A stretch of 64,000 nt of DNA from an uncultured Pseudomonadales bacterium (lineage in GTDB: Bacteria; Pseudomonadota; Gammaproteobacteria; Pseudomonadales; Azotimanducaceae). Below the pieces are notes generated by a model. That model saw nothing but the letters and a program-made list of their open reading frames with translations, was not told the DNA's origin and ran no database searches. The translations under genes were made by a program, and so were the position numbers. Location of the stretch: NCBI GenBank assembly GCA_938017975.1, contig CALIKQ010000006.1, positions 1 through 64,000 of the forward strand, read 5' to 3'. This document shows, one piece after another, positions 38,689 through 48,190 of the stretch. Within the stretch, counting starts at the first letter, position 1. Each line of letters starts with the position of its first letter.

Positions 38689-39485
38689 GCACATACGCAG
38701 TGGGCGATATTCATGGCTGTTTTACATCATTGCGCGCCCTTCTCGCAGAGATGAAATTTAATCCAAAAAGGGACACGCTTTGGTGCTGTGGAGATCTCAT
38801 TAACCGCGGCCCTAAAAACGTAGAAACACTAGAATTACTGATGGCATTACCCAACTTAAAAGTCACTCTCGGCAACCACGACTTACATTTCTTAGCAATT
38901 TCTGAGGGCATCGCGACTGTCGGCGGAAGCGACACAATTTCTGATCTTCTCGATCATCCGCGATTACCCGAATTTAAGAACTGGCTCAGAGCACAATCCC
39001 TGCTGGTTGTTGATCCAAGCAAAAATATTGTCATGACCCATGCTGGCTTACCCGAAATTTGGAACATCAAACAGGCAACGCAAATAGCAGAGGAAATCGA
39101 GGCGCATCTCCGCGGCGCAAACTGGCAAGTGTTTTTAAAAAACATGTACGGCAACGATCCCACGACCTGGCGAGATGACCTTGAGACAACTGAGCATTTA
39201 CGGCTTGCGACCAATATCCTGACCCGTATGCGCTACTACCGGCACTCAGCCACGTTCGAGTTTCATCACAAAGGCAGCACAGCGCCTGCGGGCTTTGAAC
39301 CTTGGTTCAATTACCGGCATCCTGAACTTAGAGAAATCACCATTTTATTTGGCCACTGGGCTGCTTTGGGTGGCGTGCGACGCTCAGATTTAGCAGGCCT
39401 TGATACAGGTTGCGTCTACGGCAGATCGCTCACCGCCCTGCGGCTCGAGGACAAGACTTACTTTAGCGTACCTTCCCAATTATGA
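38685..39485 (+). CDS. apaH: Symmetrical bis(5'-nucleosyl)-tetraphosphatase
   Basis: ApaH splits Ap4A into two ADP. In E. coli it also removes Np4 caps from RNA. The 266-residue metallophosphatase has YAVGDIHGCF, CGDLINRGPKN, LGNHDLH and MTHAGLPEIW in order, and FGHWAALGG near the C-terminus. The ATG overlaps the rsmA stop (ATGA). Confidence 0.96.
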   Translation: MSTYAVGDIHGCFTSLRALLAEMKFNPKRDTLWCCGDLINRGPKNVETLELLMALPNLKVTLGNHDLHFLAISEGIATVGGSDTISDLLDHPRLPEFKNWLRAQSLLVVDPSKNIVMTHAGLPEIWNIKQATQIAEEIEAHLRGANWQVFLKNMYGNDPTTWRDDLETTEHLRLATNILTRMRYYRHSATFEFHHKGSTAPAGFEPWFNYRHPELREITILFGHWAALGGVRRSDLAGLDTGCVYGRSLTALRLEDKTYFSVPSQL

Positions 39486-39516
39486 TGATCGATCTCGCCA
39501 CAGAACTCAGTACACT

Positions 39517-40614
39517 ATGAAAACTTACCTCGTTGGTGGAGCTGTTCGGGACGAATTACTGGGACTCCCCGTTCAAGAGCGGGACTGGGTAGTCATCGGA
39601 GAAACACCAAAGTCGATGCTAGTTCGCGGTTTTCGGCAAGTCGGCAAAGATTTTCCTGTCTTTCTGCATCCTGAGACGTCTGAAGAATATGCACTGGCCC
39701 GTCGCGAATACAAGCATGGTAAAGGACACAAAGGCTTTAAGTTCGATGTCAGTTTGGACATCAGCCTTGAGGAGGATTTGCAAAGGCGAGACCTAACCAT
39801 CAACGCAATCGCAAAAAGTGCCGACGGCGAATTGATTGACCCTCACGGTGGCCAGCAAGATATCGCCCGAAAAATTCTGCGCCATGTATCAGACGCTTTT
39901 TATGAAGATCCATTGCGTGTACTCAGGTTAGCTCAATTCACAGCACGGTTCGCGCACCTCGGATTTAGCGTAGCCCCTGAAACGCTCAACATCTGTCAGA
40001 GAATGGTTGATTCTGGAGAGCTTCAAAGCCTCTCGAACGCGCGTATGTTTAAAGAACTCGAGAAAGGGCTGAATGCGCCCCAGCCATCACGATTTTTTCA
40101 GGTCCTCGAACAGGTTTCTGCAACCAATGTTGTTCTACCCGGTCTAATCCTTGAAACAACGTCAATTTTGGACGACTTCGCTGAGGGTTATACACCTGCA
40201 GAGTTGTTCGCTGTGATCTGTCTTAAAAACCCCAAAATCAATATTGAAAGCGCCGCGCAACACCTCGCACTGCCCAACGCCTGGCTTGAGCTAAGCCGAC
40301 TCACGCGAGAATTTGCATCGCCGCTTGCCCGTGTTGAGAGCCTGAGCGCCGAGCAGGTGCTCGATATCATCGAGTCCTGCGATGCACGACGGAAACCCGC
40401 TCGCTTTCAAACCTTGTGTCAAATCGCCAGCGATACGCATGCGCTTGAGCAGGATCAAAAACAGCATCTGGAGCATGTTTGGCAACAACTCGTCGACAGC
40501 GTCAAGGCGGTAACTTTTACGGGTGATCCGTCAAAATTAGAGGGCATAGAGATCAGGGCTCAGATGCGCGAGCTTCGACTTGACGCCATTCACCAAATCT
40601 TGACCCGTGACTAA
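39517..40614 (+). CDS. cca: CCA tRNA nucleotidyltransferase
   Basis: Cca repairs or adds the 3' CCA of tRNAs. The 365-residue class II enzyme has KTYLVGGAVRDELLG, the catalytic carboxylates in ERDWVVIG (E21 and D23, where most homologues have Asp-x-Asp), RRDLTINAIA and EDPLRVLRLAQF. It ends shortly after the body domain and lacks the HD phosphohydrolase domain of E. coli Cca (412 residues). The tRNA gene in this window encodes CCA, so repair is the likely role. It starts 31 bases after apaH and overlaps folM by eight bases. Confidence 0.95.
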   Translation: MKTYLVGGAVRDELLGLPVQERDWVVIGETPKSMLVRGFRQVGKDFPVFLHPETSEEYALARREYKHGKGHKGFKFDVSLDISLEEDLQRRDLTINAIAKSADGELIDPHGGQQDIARKILRHVSDAFYEDPLRVLRLAQFTARFAHLGFSVAPETLNICQRMVDSGELQSLSNARMFKELEKGLNAPQPSRFFQVLEQVSATNVVLPGLILETTSILDDFAEGYTPAELFAVICLKNPKINIESAAQHLALPNAWLELSRLTREFASPLARVESLSAEQVLDIIESCDARRKPARFQTLCQIASDTHALEQDQKQHLEHVWQQLVDSVKAVTFTGDPSKLEGIEIRAQMRELRLDAIHQILTRD

Positions 40615-41329
40615 AACCGTCTTCATCACAGGCGGCTCCAAACGCCTAGGCCAAGCCGTCACGAAAGCGCTTCATCATCGTGGGTGGAACATCGCACTGC
40701 ACTATGGTCAATCGAAGGCAGCGGCTATCTCGCTTGCAGATACCCTCAATGCGCAGCGACCCGAATCAGTGCAGTGTTACCAGGCAGACCTTTCTAACGA
40801 TGAATCACTCGAGGCCATGCTCACCAACATCGAAATCGACTATCCCTCCCTCGATGCGATCGTTAACAATGCCGCTGTCTTTGCGCCAAGCTTTGAGGGC
40901 AGGACGAGCAGATCCCAGTGGGATCAAATCTTTGCGGTTAACCTCAAAGCGCCTTTTTTTATATGCCAACGCTTAAACCATTGCCTAACCGAGGCAAGCT
41001 CGATCATCAATATTTGCGACGTTTTTGGCCGAAGGCCACTCAAGGATTTCACCGCCTATAGCGCCAGTAAAGCTGGACTCATCATGCTGACCAGAAGTCT
41101 CGCGCTCGAGCTCGCACCTAAAACTCGTGTCAACGGGATCGCACCCGGCGCGTTGCTACCCCCCGAACTACAAGGAGATTCAGAGCTGCTCAGTGAAGTG
41201 CTGACACAAACGCCTCTCGGCACTCTGGGCGGCGTCTCGGGCTTTGTTCAAACGCTGCTATTTATCCTTCATCAGCCCAATATGACAGGCCAAATCATTC
41301 CAATAGATGGTGGATTATCGATCAATTAG
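40607..41329 (+). CDS. folM: Pteridine reductase-like SDR, FolM type
   Basis: A 240-residue short-chain reductase. The cofactor motif TGGSKRLGQAV, with Arg in place of the usual second Gly-region residue, is typical of pteridine reductases and FolM, which reduces dihydromonapterin and dihydrofolate with NADPH. It also has NNAAVFAP and YSASKAG, and ends in [13 protein letters not shown]. It starts at GTG within the cca end and runs 15 bases into the end of convergent purD. The specific substrate is inferred from family resemblance. Confidence 0.85.
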   Translation: MTKTVFITGGSKRLGQAVTKALHHRGWNIALHYGQSKAAAISLADTLNAQRPESVQCYQADLSNDESLEAMLTNIEIDYPSLDAIVNNAAVFAPSFEGRTSRSQWDQIFAVNLKAPFFICQRLNHCLTEASSIINICDVFGRRPLKDFTAYSASKAGLIMLTRSLALELAPKTRVNGIAPGALLPPELQGDSELLSEVLTQTPLGTLGGVSGFVQTLLFILHQPNMTGQIIPIDGGLSIN

Positions 41330-42607
41330 GTTTGCCTCTCGGGCGATGGCTCTATAACCAATATCGCGACGAAAATGCATGCCATCAAAAGCGATTTTTT
41401 CCAAATCTTGATAGACCGCTTGTTGCGCAGCAAGCACCGAGTCTCCCAACGCAGCAACAGCCAACACGCGTCCACCGCTGACCTGCAAGCCGTCGGCCGT
41501 GAGCTGAGTACCCGCATGAAAAACCTCTGAGCCTCGCTCGATCTCCAGTCCAGTTATCACGCCTCCCGTCTCGTAGGCCTCAGGGTATCCCTTGCTTGCA
41601 ACAACAACGGCCAACGCCGTTGAATCAGAAAACTCAAGTCGATGCCCCTCTAAGCGATGATCGACGGCGGCCAGACAAACCTCGGCCAAATCGCTCTCAA
41701 GCCGCATCATCACGGGTTGAGTTTCCGGATCACCAAATCGACAATTGAATTCGATTACACTTGGGGCGCCTGTTTGATCGATCATCAAACCCGCATATAA
41801 AAACCCGGTGTAATGAATACCCTCGTCTAATAAACCTGCAAGGGTCGGCTCAATAATCTGACGGCAAATCCGAGAGGCTATTGGGTCAGTGACAACCGGT
41901 GCTGGTGAGTAGGCACCCATTCCACCCGTATTAGGCCCCTCATCACCATCAAAAATCGCTTTGTGGTCTTGTGAGGTTGCAAACGGGATGTAGTTGGCAC
42001 CGTCGGCTAAAACAATAAAACTTGCCTCCTCGCCTGGCAAAAAAGCTTCGACGACAACCCTCGACCCTGCCTCCCCAAAAATATTTCTCGACAACATATC
42101 CTCAATGGCAAGATCTGCTTGAGCGGTGGTTTGCGCAACAACAACCCCTTTACCTGCAGCTAGGCCATCGGCCTTAATCACCACGGGCAACCCAAGTGTT
42201 CTAGCGTAGCGCTTGGCCGGCCCCACCGACTGAAAACTTTCGTACTGTGCGGTTGGGATGTTGTAGCGCGCCAAAAAATTTTTGGTGAACGTTTTGGATC
42301 CTTCAAGCTGGGCAGCATCGGCAGAAGGCGCCAAACACTTAAGTCCGAGTGCGACAAAGTGCGACTCGATACCAGCAACGAGGGGAGCCTCAGGACCCAC
42401 AACCGTCAGTGTGATGCCTTGCTCAATGGCAAAGTCGCTCAACCCCTTAAAGTCCATCACCGCAATATCGACATTGGTCAAGTTTCTCGCCAGTGCAGTC
42501 CCACCGTTGCCTGGGGCAACAAAGACTTCGCTGACACGCTCGGACTGAGCAAACTTCCAAGCCAAAGCGTGCTCTCGGCCACCAGACCCTACCACCAAAA
42601 TTTTCAC
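41315..42607 (-). CDS. purD: Phosphoribosylamine-glycine ligase
   Basis: PurD is the second step of purine synthesis. The 430-residue ATP-grasp enzyme starts [17 protein letters not shown], has [19 protein letters not shown] near residue 140, [25 protein letters not shown] near 208 and [18 protein letters not shown] near 285. It lies 31 bases after purH on the same strand. Its last 15 bases overlap the end of folM on the other strand. Confidence 0.97.
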   Translation of the reverse strand: MKILVVGSGGREHALAWKFAQSERVSEVFVAPGNGGTALARNLTNVDIAVMDFKGLSDFAIEQGITLTVVGPEAPLVAGIESHFVALGLKCLAPSADAAQLEGSKTFTKNFLARYNIPTAQYESFQSVGPAKRYARTLGLPVVIKADGLAAGKGVVVAQTTAQADLAIEDMLSRNIFGEAGSRVVVEAFLPGEEASFIVLADGANYIPFATSQDHKAIFDGDEGPNTGGMGAYSPAPVVTDPIASRICRQIIEPTLAGLLDEGIHYTGFLYAGLMIDQTGAPSVIEFNCRFGDPETQPVMMRLESDLAEVCLAAVDHRLEGHRLEFSDSTALAVVVASKGYPEAYETGGVITGLEIERGSEVFHAGTQLTADGLQVSGGRVLAVAALGDSVLAAQQAVYQDLEKIAFDGMHFRRDIGYRAIAREANLIDR

Positions 42608-42638
42608 TAGATCATCCTTCTTTCTTTAAAGGCCAACA

Positions 42639-44216
42639 TCAGTGCTTAAAGTGTCGAACATGCGTGAAGACCATTGCCATACCTGCTTCATCTGCTGCGC
42701 TAATCACCTCTTCGTCTCGAACAGAACCGCCAGGTTGGATCACCGCGGTAATGCCCGCGGCGGCCGCCGCATCAATACCGTCTCTAAATGGGAAGAACGC
42801 ATCTGACGCCATGACCGATCCCTCGACAATCAAGCCTTCATCAGATGCTTTGATGCCAGCGATTTTTGCGCTGTAAACTCGGCTCATTTGACCAGCACCA
42901 ATGCCGATGGTCTGCTCATCCTTTGCATAGACTATTGCATTCGATTTAACGTTCTTGGCCACCTTCCATGCAAACATGAGATCAGACAGCTCTCGCTCAC
43001 TCGGCTTTCGACGCGACACCGTTTCTAAAGCCTCCGGGTCAAGCAACATTGTATCTGGTGATTGGACCAAGAGCCCCCCGGAGATTTTTTTTAGCTCATG
43101 AGACGGTTGCGTCAACGTCCGCTCACCCAACTGCAGCACTCGAATATTTTTCTTGCTGGCCATAACCGACGCGGCATCCGCTGTCACTTCATCGGCGATT
43201 AAGACTTCGACGAACTGTTGATCAACGATAGCCTTGGCAAGCTTTGCATCAAGCAATCCATTGAGCGCGATAATTCCTCCGAAAGCCGACGTCGGATCTG
43301 TTTGGAAGGCGCGCTGGTAGGCCTTTCCTAGATCGATCGCCGAGGCAACCCCACAAGGATTGGCATGTTTCACGATCACGCAGGTGGGCTCCGAAAAACT
43401 TCTTACGCAGGCAAGCGCTGCATCGGCATCAGCAAGATTGTTATAAGACAATGCTTTACCTTGCAACTGGGTTGCATTTGACAAGCTGCCGTAGGGTGCG
43501 GGCACTTCTCGGTAAAAAGCCGCATTTTGATGCGGGTTTTCCCCGTACCGCATGTCCTGAACCTTGATCCACTGATGCGACAGAACAGCAGGGAACTCGT
43601 CGGGTTGATCATGTGCAGATTCTGTCTCGCGCGCCGATAGATAGTTAGAGATCGCCGCGTCGTACTGCGCAATATTCGCAAAAGCGCGTCGGGCACTCCC
43701 AAACCGAAATTTTCTCGATACCGCGCCCCCATTCGCCTGTAACTCATCAATGAGTGCCGGATAATCTTCGGGGTTGGTCACCACAGTGACTCGATCAAAA
43801 TTCTTACTGGCTGACCGAATCATGGCGGGTCCGCCAATATCGATATTCTCAATCGCGCGCTCGAGGCTGCAATCGGCTTGCTGGGTCACGGCCTCAAATG
43901 GGTACAAATTCACGACCAAGAGATCAATGGCGGGAATCTCCTGAGCGGCCATAACTTCTGAGTCGATCCCGCTTCGCCCTAAGAGTCCGCCATGCACCTT
44001 AGGATGAAGGGTTTTAACTCGTCCATCCATCATTTCTGGAAATTGTGTGAAGTCAGAAATTTCCTGGACGTCATAGCCGGCTGCCGCGATCGCTTGATGC
44101 GTCCCCCCAGTGGACACCAGAGCCACATTGAATGCCTGTAATGCCTCAAGCAAAGACTCTAGTCCTGTCTTGTCGGAAACACTGATCAATGCACGTTTAA
44201 TCGCGACCTTTTCCAT
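42639..44216 (-). CDS. purH: Bifunctional AICAR transformylase/IMP cyclohydrolase
   Basis: PurH carries out the last two steps of IMP synthesis. The 525-residue protein has an N-terminal MGS-like cyclohydrolase domain ([38 protein letters not shown]) and a C-terminal transformylase domain ([25 protein letters not shown], and the C-terminal FTHVRHFKH). It follows fis by 58 bases and precedes purD. Confidence 0.98.
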   Translation of the reverse strand: MEKVAIKRALISVSDKTGLESLLEALQAFNVALVSTGGTHQAIAAAGYDVQEISDFTQFPEMMDGRVKTLHPKVHGGLLGRSGIDSEVMAAQEIPAIDLLVVNLYPFEAVTQQADCSLERAIENIDIGGPAMIRSASKNFDRVTVVTNPEDYPALIDELQANGGAVSRKFRFGSARRAFANIAQYDAAISNYLSARETESAHDQPDEFPAVLSHQWIKVQDMRYGENPHQNAAFYREVPAPYGSLSNATQLQGKALSYNNLADADAALACVRSFSEPTCVIVKHANPCGVASAIDLGKAYQRAFQTDPTSAFGGIIALNGLLDAKLAKAIVDQQFVEVLIADEVTADAASVMASKKNIRVLQLGERTLTQPSHELKKISGGLLVQSPDTMLLDPEALETVSRRKPSERELSDLMFAWKVAKNVKSNAIVYAKDEQTIGIGAGQMSRVYSAKIAGIKASDEGLIVEGSVMASDAFFPFRDGIDAAAAAGITAVIQPGGSVRDEEVISAADEAGMAMVFTHVRHFKH

Positions 44217-44274
44217 CTTATTCCTTATTTCGTAGTGACTGCGCCATGGGCGATGTGCTTACAGGTAGCGTAGT

Positions 44275-44547
44275 TCAAAGCAAACCATATTTATTCAGTT
44301 TTGTTCGCAGTGTTCCCCGGCTCAGGCCAAGCATCACTGCAGCTTTTGACTGATTTTGACCCACATGCGCCATCACTCGCTCGAGCAACGGAGGCTCAAC
44401 CTGAGCTAGCACCAGTGCATAAAGATCGTGAACGTCCTGATCCTCAAGCAGCCGCAAATATTCGGCCAAATTTTGATTGACCGAGGTCTTTATACTGACC
44501 TGCGGCGATCGCACGGATGTCTCGGGCGCCCCTTGGGTTTCTCTCAT
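44275..44547 (-). CDS. fis: Fis family DNA-binding protein
   Basis: A 90-residue nucleoid protein (E. coli Fis has 98) that bends DNA and activates rRNA and tRNA promoters. The C-terminal helix-turn-helix NQSKAAVMLGLSRGTLRTKLNKYGLL is nearly canonical, while the N-terminal 30 residues are divergent, as is common outside enterics. Its start overlaps the dusB stop by four bases, the usual dusB-fis operon. Confidence 0.95.
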   Translation of the reverse strand: MRETQGAPETSVRSPQVSIKTSVNQNLAEYLRLLEDQDVHDLYALVLAQVEPPLLERVMAHVGQNQSKAAVMLGLSRGTLRTKLNKYGLL

Positions 44548-45542
44548 GCTGCTGCCTTGTGGTCAGCGGTTTTCTTGATTCGCGTCAGAAATTCAATTTG
44601 CTGCGAGGCCAGGGCAATCTGATTAAATGATTGACGAGCCGCTTTATGCGCATCGAGGTTCGCAGCAAAAAACCAGCCAGCATGTTTACGAGCAATCCGT
44701 ACTCCTTGCCCCTCTCCATAGAATTCATGAAGTGAGGAAAGGTGCTGGAGCATCGCATCGCACTTCTCATCGAAGCTGCGTTCAATTGGGTGAGTATGTC
44801 CGTTGAGATAAGCATCAATATCGGCTGGGAGCCACGGCCTCCCTTGAACAGCTCGCCCGACCATCACAGCATCAGCGCCTGTTTGCTCAATCACCCACCG
44901 AGCCTGCTCAGGTGAACAAATATCGCCATTGGCAATGACCGGGATTGAGACCGCCGCTTTAACTTGTGCAATAGCGTCGTAATCGACCGACCCTTCAAAA
45001 CGACAAGCGCGAGTTCTCCCATGCACTGAGAGCGCCTGGATACCAGCATCTTGCGCAATTTTCGCGACCGTCACAGCATTCTGTTCTTGTTTTGACCAAC
45101 CCAATCGATACTTGAGGGTAACCGGAATCGAAACCGCCCGACACACTGCAGCTAAAATATCAGCAACCAGGGATTCATCTCGCAGCAAAGCAGAACCCGC
45201 CGCCTTGTTACACACCTTCTTGGCTGGGCAGCCCATGTTGATATCAAGAATTTGTGCCCCTGCCCGTTCATTTGCGGCGCCAGCAAGGGCGAGTGTCCTT
45301 GGGTCTGAACCGGCGATTTGAACCCAACGAGGGCTGGGCTCATCCGCATGTATTCGCCGAAATCGAGATTTTGAAGTGTTCCACAAGGTTTGATCGCTGG
45401 TGAGCATCTCGGCAACCAACCAAAAGCTACCAAATTGCCTGCATAGGTCTCTGAAGGGGCGATCGGTAACGCCTGCCATGGGCGCGACAACAGCTCGACT
45501 CGGGTGCATCACGTCGCCAATCTTGAGCATCTTAGACCTCAC
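44544..45542 (-). CDS. dusB: tRNA-dihydrouridine synthase B
   Basis: DusB reduces specific uridines in the tRNA D-loop (U17 in E. coli) using FMN and NADPH. The 332-residue protein has PMAGVTDRPFRDLCRQFG, the catalytic Cys in NMGCPAKKVCNKAAGSALL, KYRLGW, VHGRTRACRFEG and VMVGRAVQGRPWL. It lies 29 bases after the DUF3426 gene and is coupled to fis. Confidence 0.97.
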   Translation of the reverse strand: MRSKMLKIGDVMHPSRAVVAPMAGVTDRPFRDLCRQFGSFWLVAEMLTSDQTLWNTSKSRFRRIHADEPSPRWVQIAGSDPRTLALAGAANERAGAQILDINMGCPAKKVCNKAAGSALLRDESLVADILAAVCRAVSIPVTLKYRLGWSKQEQNAVTVAKIAQDAGIQALSVHGRTRACRFEGSVDYDAIAQVKAAVSIPVIANGDICSPEQARWVIEQTGADAVMVGRAVQGRPWLPADIDAYLNGHTHPIERSFDEKCDAMLQHLSSLHEFYGEGQGVRIARKHAGWFFAANLDAHKAARQSFNQIALASQQIEFLTRIKKTADHKAAA

Positions 45543-45571
45543 TCCAAACGAGGCCCTATGATAACAACAGA

Positions 45572-46537
45572 TTAAGGCGTGTTCACCAATTCCATTTGAT
45601 AAGATACCGCCCTGCCGTAGGATGCCTCCTCTGCGACATCAAACTCAATTCGAACTTCACCGACTGCCTCGATCATTAACTTTTGACGCCCTGAAACCCG
45701 ATAGTCCTTCTGACCCTCAAGTGTGCGAGCAGCAATCACTTGCCCGGTTTTATCGCTCAATGTAAACAGAAGATTCGGAAGATCTTGGGCAAAGCCAGCC
45801 GAGTTGGTCAATCTTGCCGTGACACGCGCCCGACCAGCCTGCCAGGGCGTCATATTGACATCACCGAGACTCAGCAGTGCAAGGTCTTCAAACCGATCTA
45901 ATTTGCAACCCACGGCATTACAAAAAACTTTCGCAGCCCCATAGAGCAGGGGAGTCTGATAAAGTCGCTCACCTGCGATCCACAAAAGCTGGATTAGCAA
46001 CAGCGCCAAAAGCAAAATGCCCCATAAGGAGCGGGAATGAGACAGATGAAGACGCTTTAGCATCGTCGCTACGTCCCCACCCTTACCTTTCAATGGACCT
46101 GCGCTTGAGGTCCGGGCAGCAAGATTGGATGGATCTTTAGGTAACTCCGCTTGAGAGGAGTTTGCACCCCGACTCAAGTCAACTTGATCATCTTCCAGCT
46201 CATCAATATTAAGTTGATCCGAGTTCGCCGGCTCATCCAAAGGGGGATCGACCATACCGTCAGACGCTGAAAGCGATTCCTCTTGCGCCTCAAATAACCC
46301 AGACTCTGGTGCCACAGATTCTGACCCAGCAAGCGCCGACTCGCCCTCAGAGAAATCAATAGGCGCCTCAATAGAGTCACCAGGTTGATCTTCGTAACCC
46401 TCAGAGAATTCGGGAATATCATCTGCATTGAAAAATGCCTGACAATGGCCACACTGCAACGCACCATCGGCGACGGACAACTCTTCAAGAGTGACCTTGA
46501 ACCCTGTACCGCAGACTGGACATTGGGTTACTAACAT
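45572..46537 (-). CDS. Zinc-ribbon DUF3426 membrane protein
   Basis: A 321-residue protein with three parts: an MJ0042-type zinc ribbon at the N-terminus (C6, C9, C29, C32), an acidic low-complexity linker (about 40-155), and one membrane segment near 167-185 followed by an extracytoplasmic DUF3426 domain. The function is unknown, but the gene regularly sits between prmA and dusB. The ATG at 46537 puts Cys-x-x-Cys near the start as in homologues and overlaps prmA by seven bases. Confidence 0.88.
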   Translation of the reverse strand: MLVTQCPVCGTGFKVTLEELSVADGALQCGHCQAFFNADDIPEFSEGYEDQPGDSIEAPIDFSEGESALAGSESVAPESGLFEAQEESLSASDGMVDPPLDEPANSDQLNIDELEDDQVDLSRGANSSQAELPKDPSNLAARTSSAGPLKGKGGDVATMLKRLHLSHSRSLWGILLLALLLIQLLWIAGERLYQTPLLYGAAKVFCNAVGCKLDRFEDLALLSLGDVNMTPWQAGRARVTARLTNSAGFAQDLPNLLFTLSDKTGQVIAARTLEGQKDYRVSGRQKLMIEAVGEVRIEFDVAEEASYGRAVSYQMELVNTP

Positions 46538-47397
46538 CGCCGCGCTACCAAACAGAGCCAACCTTCTCGCTCAAATTGATCGATAAATTGAAGGTCATCA
46601 CAAAAATGTGCTTCGACCATTTCCTGCTGGGACGACATAATACCTGAAAGCACTAAGATACCCTCCGGTGCGAGACATTCGATTAACTGTTGCGCCATGG
46701 CGATAATGGGTTCAGCAAGAATATTTGCTAAAACCACATCATAAGTTTTCGGTTCAAATTGCGCAGGTAGGACTGCTTGAAGCCTGTCACCCACCCCATT
46801 GACTTCGGCGTTGTCCTCGGTAGCGCAGATTGCCTGAGGATCTAAATCAACTCCCTGACAATGACTCGCGCCAAGTAACAGCGCAGCGATCGCTAAAATA
46901 CCTGAACCACATCCGTAGTCCAGAACCGATCGCGCTTTAAAATCGTGGCCATCCATCCACTCCAAGATCAGCGCTGTTGTTGCATGCGTGCCTGTGCCAA
47001 ATGCCAACCCTGGGTCCAACCGGACAGCAACTTCAGCAGCCTCGGGCACTTCAAACTCGGTTGGCACAATCCACAGCCTTTGCCCGAACGGCATCGGCTG
47101 GAACTGACTCAACCATTCACGCTCCCAGACCCTCTCGGCCAAGGTCTCGACTTGATTAACGAAATGACCTAGGACCTCAAACTCGGCAACAATTGAGGTG
47201 ACGTCACAATCCTGCTCAAAGAGACCGCAAATCTCTAGCGCCGACCACAGAGGCGTTGTTCCTGGTTCTGGCTCGTAGATCGGGCTATCCGCGGGATCAG
47301 TCAGCGTCACCGATAAGGCACCCTTATCCCAGAACAGAGATTCGATGTGATCTGCTTCTGAAGCGTTCGCCGCGATTGTCACTTTATGCCAATGCAA
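46531..47397 (-). CDS. prmA: Ribosomal protein L11 methyltransferase
   Basis: PrmA trimethylates L11 at several amines. The 288-residue protein has an N-terminal substrate-binding domain (WHKVTIAANASEADHIESLFWD) and a SAM-dependent domain with FGTGTHATTALILEW, VLDYGCGSGILAIAALLLGA and VLANILAEPI. In relatives accC precedes it directly; here accC is missing and the upstream neighbour is a 356-base spacer. Confidence 0.96.
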   Translation of the reverse strand: MHWHKVTIAANASEADHIESLFWDKGALSVTLTDPADSPIYEPEPGTTPLWSALEICGLFEQDCDVTSIVAEFEVLGHFVNQVETLAERVWEREWLSQFQPMPFGQRLWIVPTEFEVPEAAEVAVRLDPGLAFGTGTHATTALILEWMDGHDFKARSVLDYGCGSGILAIAALLLGASHCQGVDLDPQAICATEDNAEVNGVGDRLQAVLPAQFEPKTYDVVLANILAEPIIAMAQQLIECLAPEGILVLSGIMSSQQEMVEAHFCDDLQFIDQFEREGWLCLVARRC

Positions 47398-47753
47398 ATC
47401 AGCTCCTTAAATTTCTTTACGTTGATCAACGTCAGACCCCTCCGAACGCCCTGCGACGATGAATGCTAAAGGGGCACCTATTCTAGTCGCGTTTACCCAA
47501 TAAAGGATTGATTCGGGCCATTGGGTTCGGCGGGCATCGACCGTTCCTTGTAGCAATTTTATTTTCAGCGGTCTCGCTTTTGAACCAGGCCACTTCGGAT
47601 TTGGCTCAAACAGTCGGCACAAGTGATCTTCAGCTCTCGTCATCCGCCGCAGCCGTCATCGGCCATCCTCTGGGACTATGCCGCGGTTTTCTGGAAGGGC
47701 CTGCGTTCGTGACGCTGCTCGCTTGGCAAACGCGCATGAGACTTCTGCCTGCC
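47398..47753. other. Spacer where accC is expected
   Basis: This 356-base stretch lies between accB and prmA, exactly where biotin carboxylase (about 1,350 bases) stands in related genomes. I find no biotin carboxylase motif in any frame: no ATP-grasp glycine loop, no HIEVQ, no carboxylase signature. An 89-codon plus-strand frame with a hydrophobic start overlaps the accB end, but I do not accept it as a gene. The stretch probably holds a promoter for prmA. Confidence 0.7.
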
Positions 47754-48188
47754 TTAGGACTTGCGAATTTGAAATAAACAGTCTCCTTCAGTCACAAGCG
47801 CTCCGTCCTCAATGAGCATTGCCATCAGTAGACCCGGCTCTTCCGCTAAAATTGGAACTTTTTGATCACCCGATTTTATGGCCCCAAGTTGATCACCAGC
47901 CGCCACAATCTCGCCCAGCCGCTGAAGGGTTGTCATACTCTCGTCCAAAGATCGGTAAAAAACCCCCGTTAACGGAGCGCGAACAAAGTCCAGAGCGCCA
48001 TCTAAGCTCGCATAAGCCTGCAATCTTGGACGTCCGATGATTGGCACAACTGCTTCAGATGGCGGCAAACCATCATCGACATGGCCTCTCTTGATTTTCA
48101 CCGCATCTTCTCCATCTCGAACTTCTATCTCTGAGATGTCCGATTCTTGCATCATTTCAATGAGCTTCTTAACCTTTCGGATATCCAT
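47754..48188 (-). CDS. accB: AccB-like protein lacking the biotin attachment site
   Basis: The 144-residue protein is clearly an AccB homologue: the N-terminus MDIRKVKKLIEMMQESDISE closely matches the biotin carboxyl carrier protein, and residues 69-141 have the biotinyl-domain pattern (FVRAPLTGVFYRS, then GLLMAMLIEDGALVTEGDCLFQI). The hairpin that should read Glu-Ala-Met-Lys-Met-Met reads AIKSGDQKVP at 103-112. Aligning the two flanking strands puts Asp108 where the biotinyl Lys belongs; a shifted alignment puts Lys105 in a non-consensus context. It is therefore unlikely to carry biotin. It lies two bases after aroQ. It may be decaying, or it may be a structural or regulatory subunit. Confidence 0.85.
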   Translation of the reverse strand: MDIRKVKKLIEMMQESDISEIEVRDGEDAVKIKRGHVDDGLPPSEAVVPIIGRPRLQAYASLDGALDFVRAPLTGVFYRSLDESMTTLQRLGEIVAAGDQLGAIKSGDQKVPILAEEPGLLMAMLIEDGALVTEGDCLFQIRKS

Positions 48189-48190
48189 CG

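Noticed and set aside
47508-47777. 89-codon plus-strand frame with a hydrophobic, signal-like N-terminus in the accC gap
   Set aside because: It overlaps the accB end, has no good ribosome binding site, and its later part has no family resemblance. Probably a chance frame.
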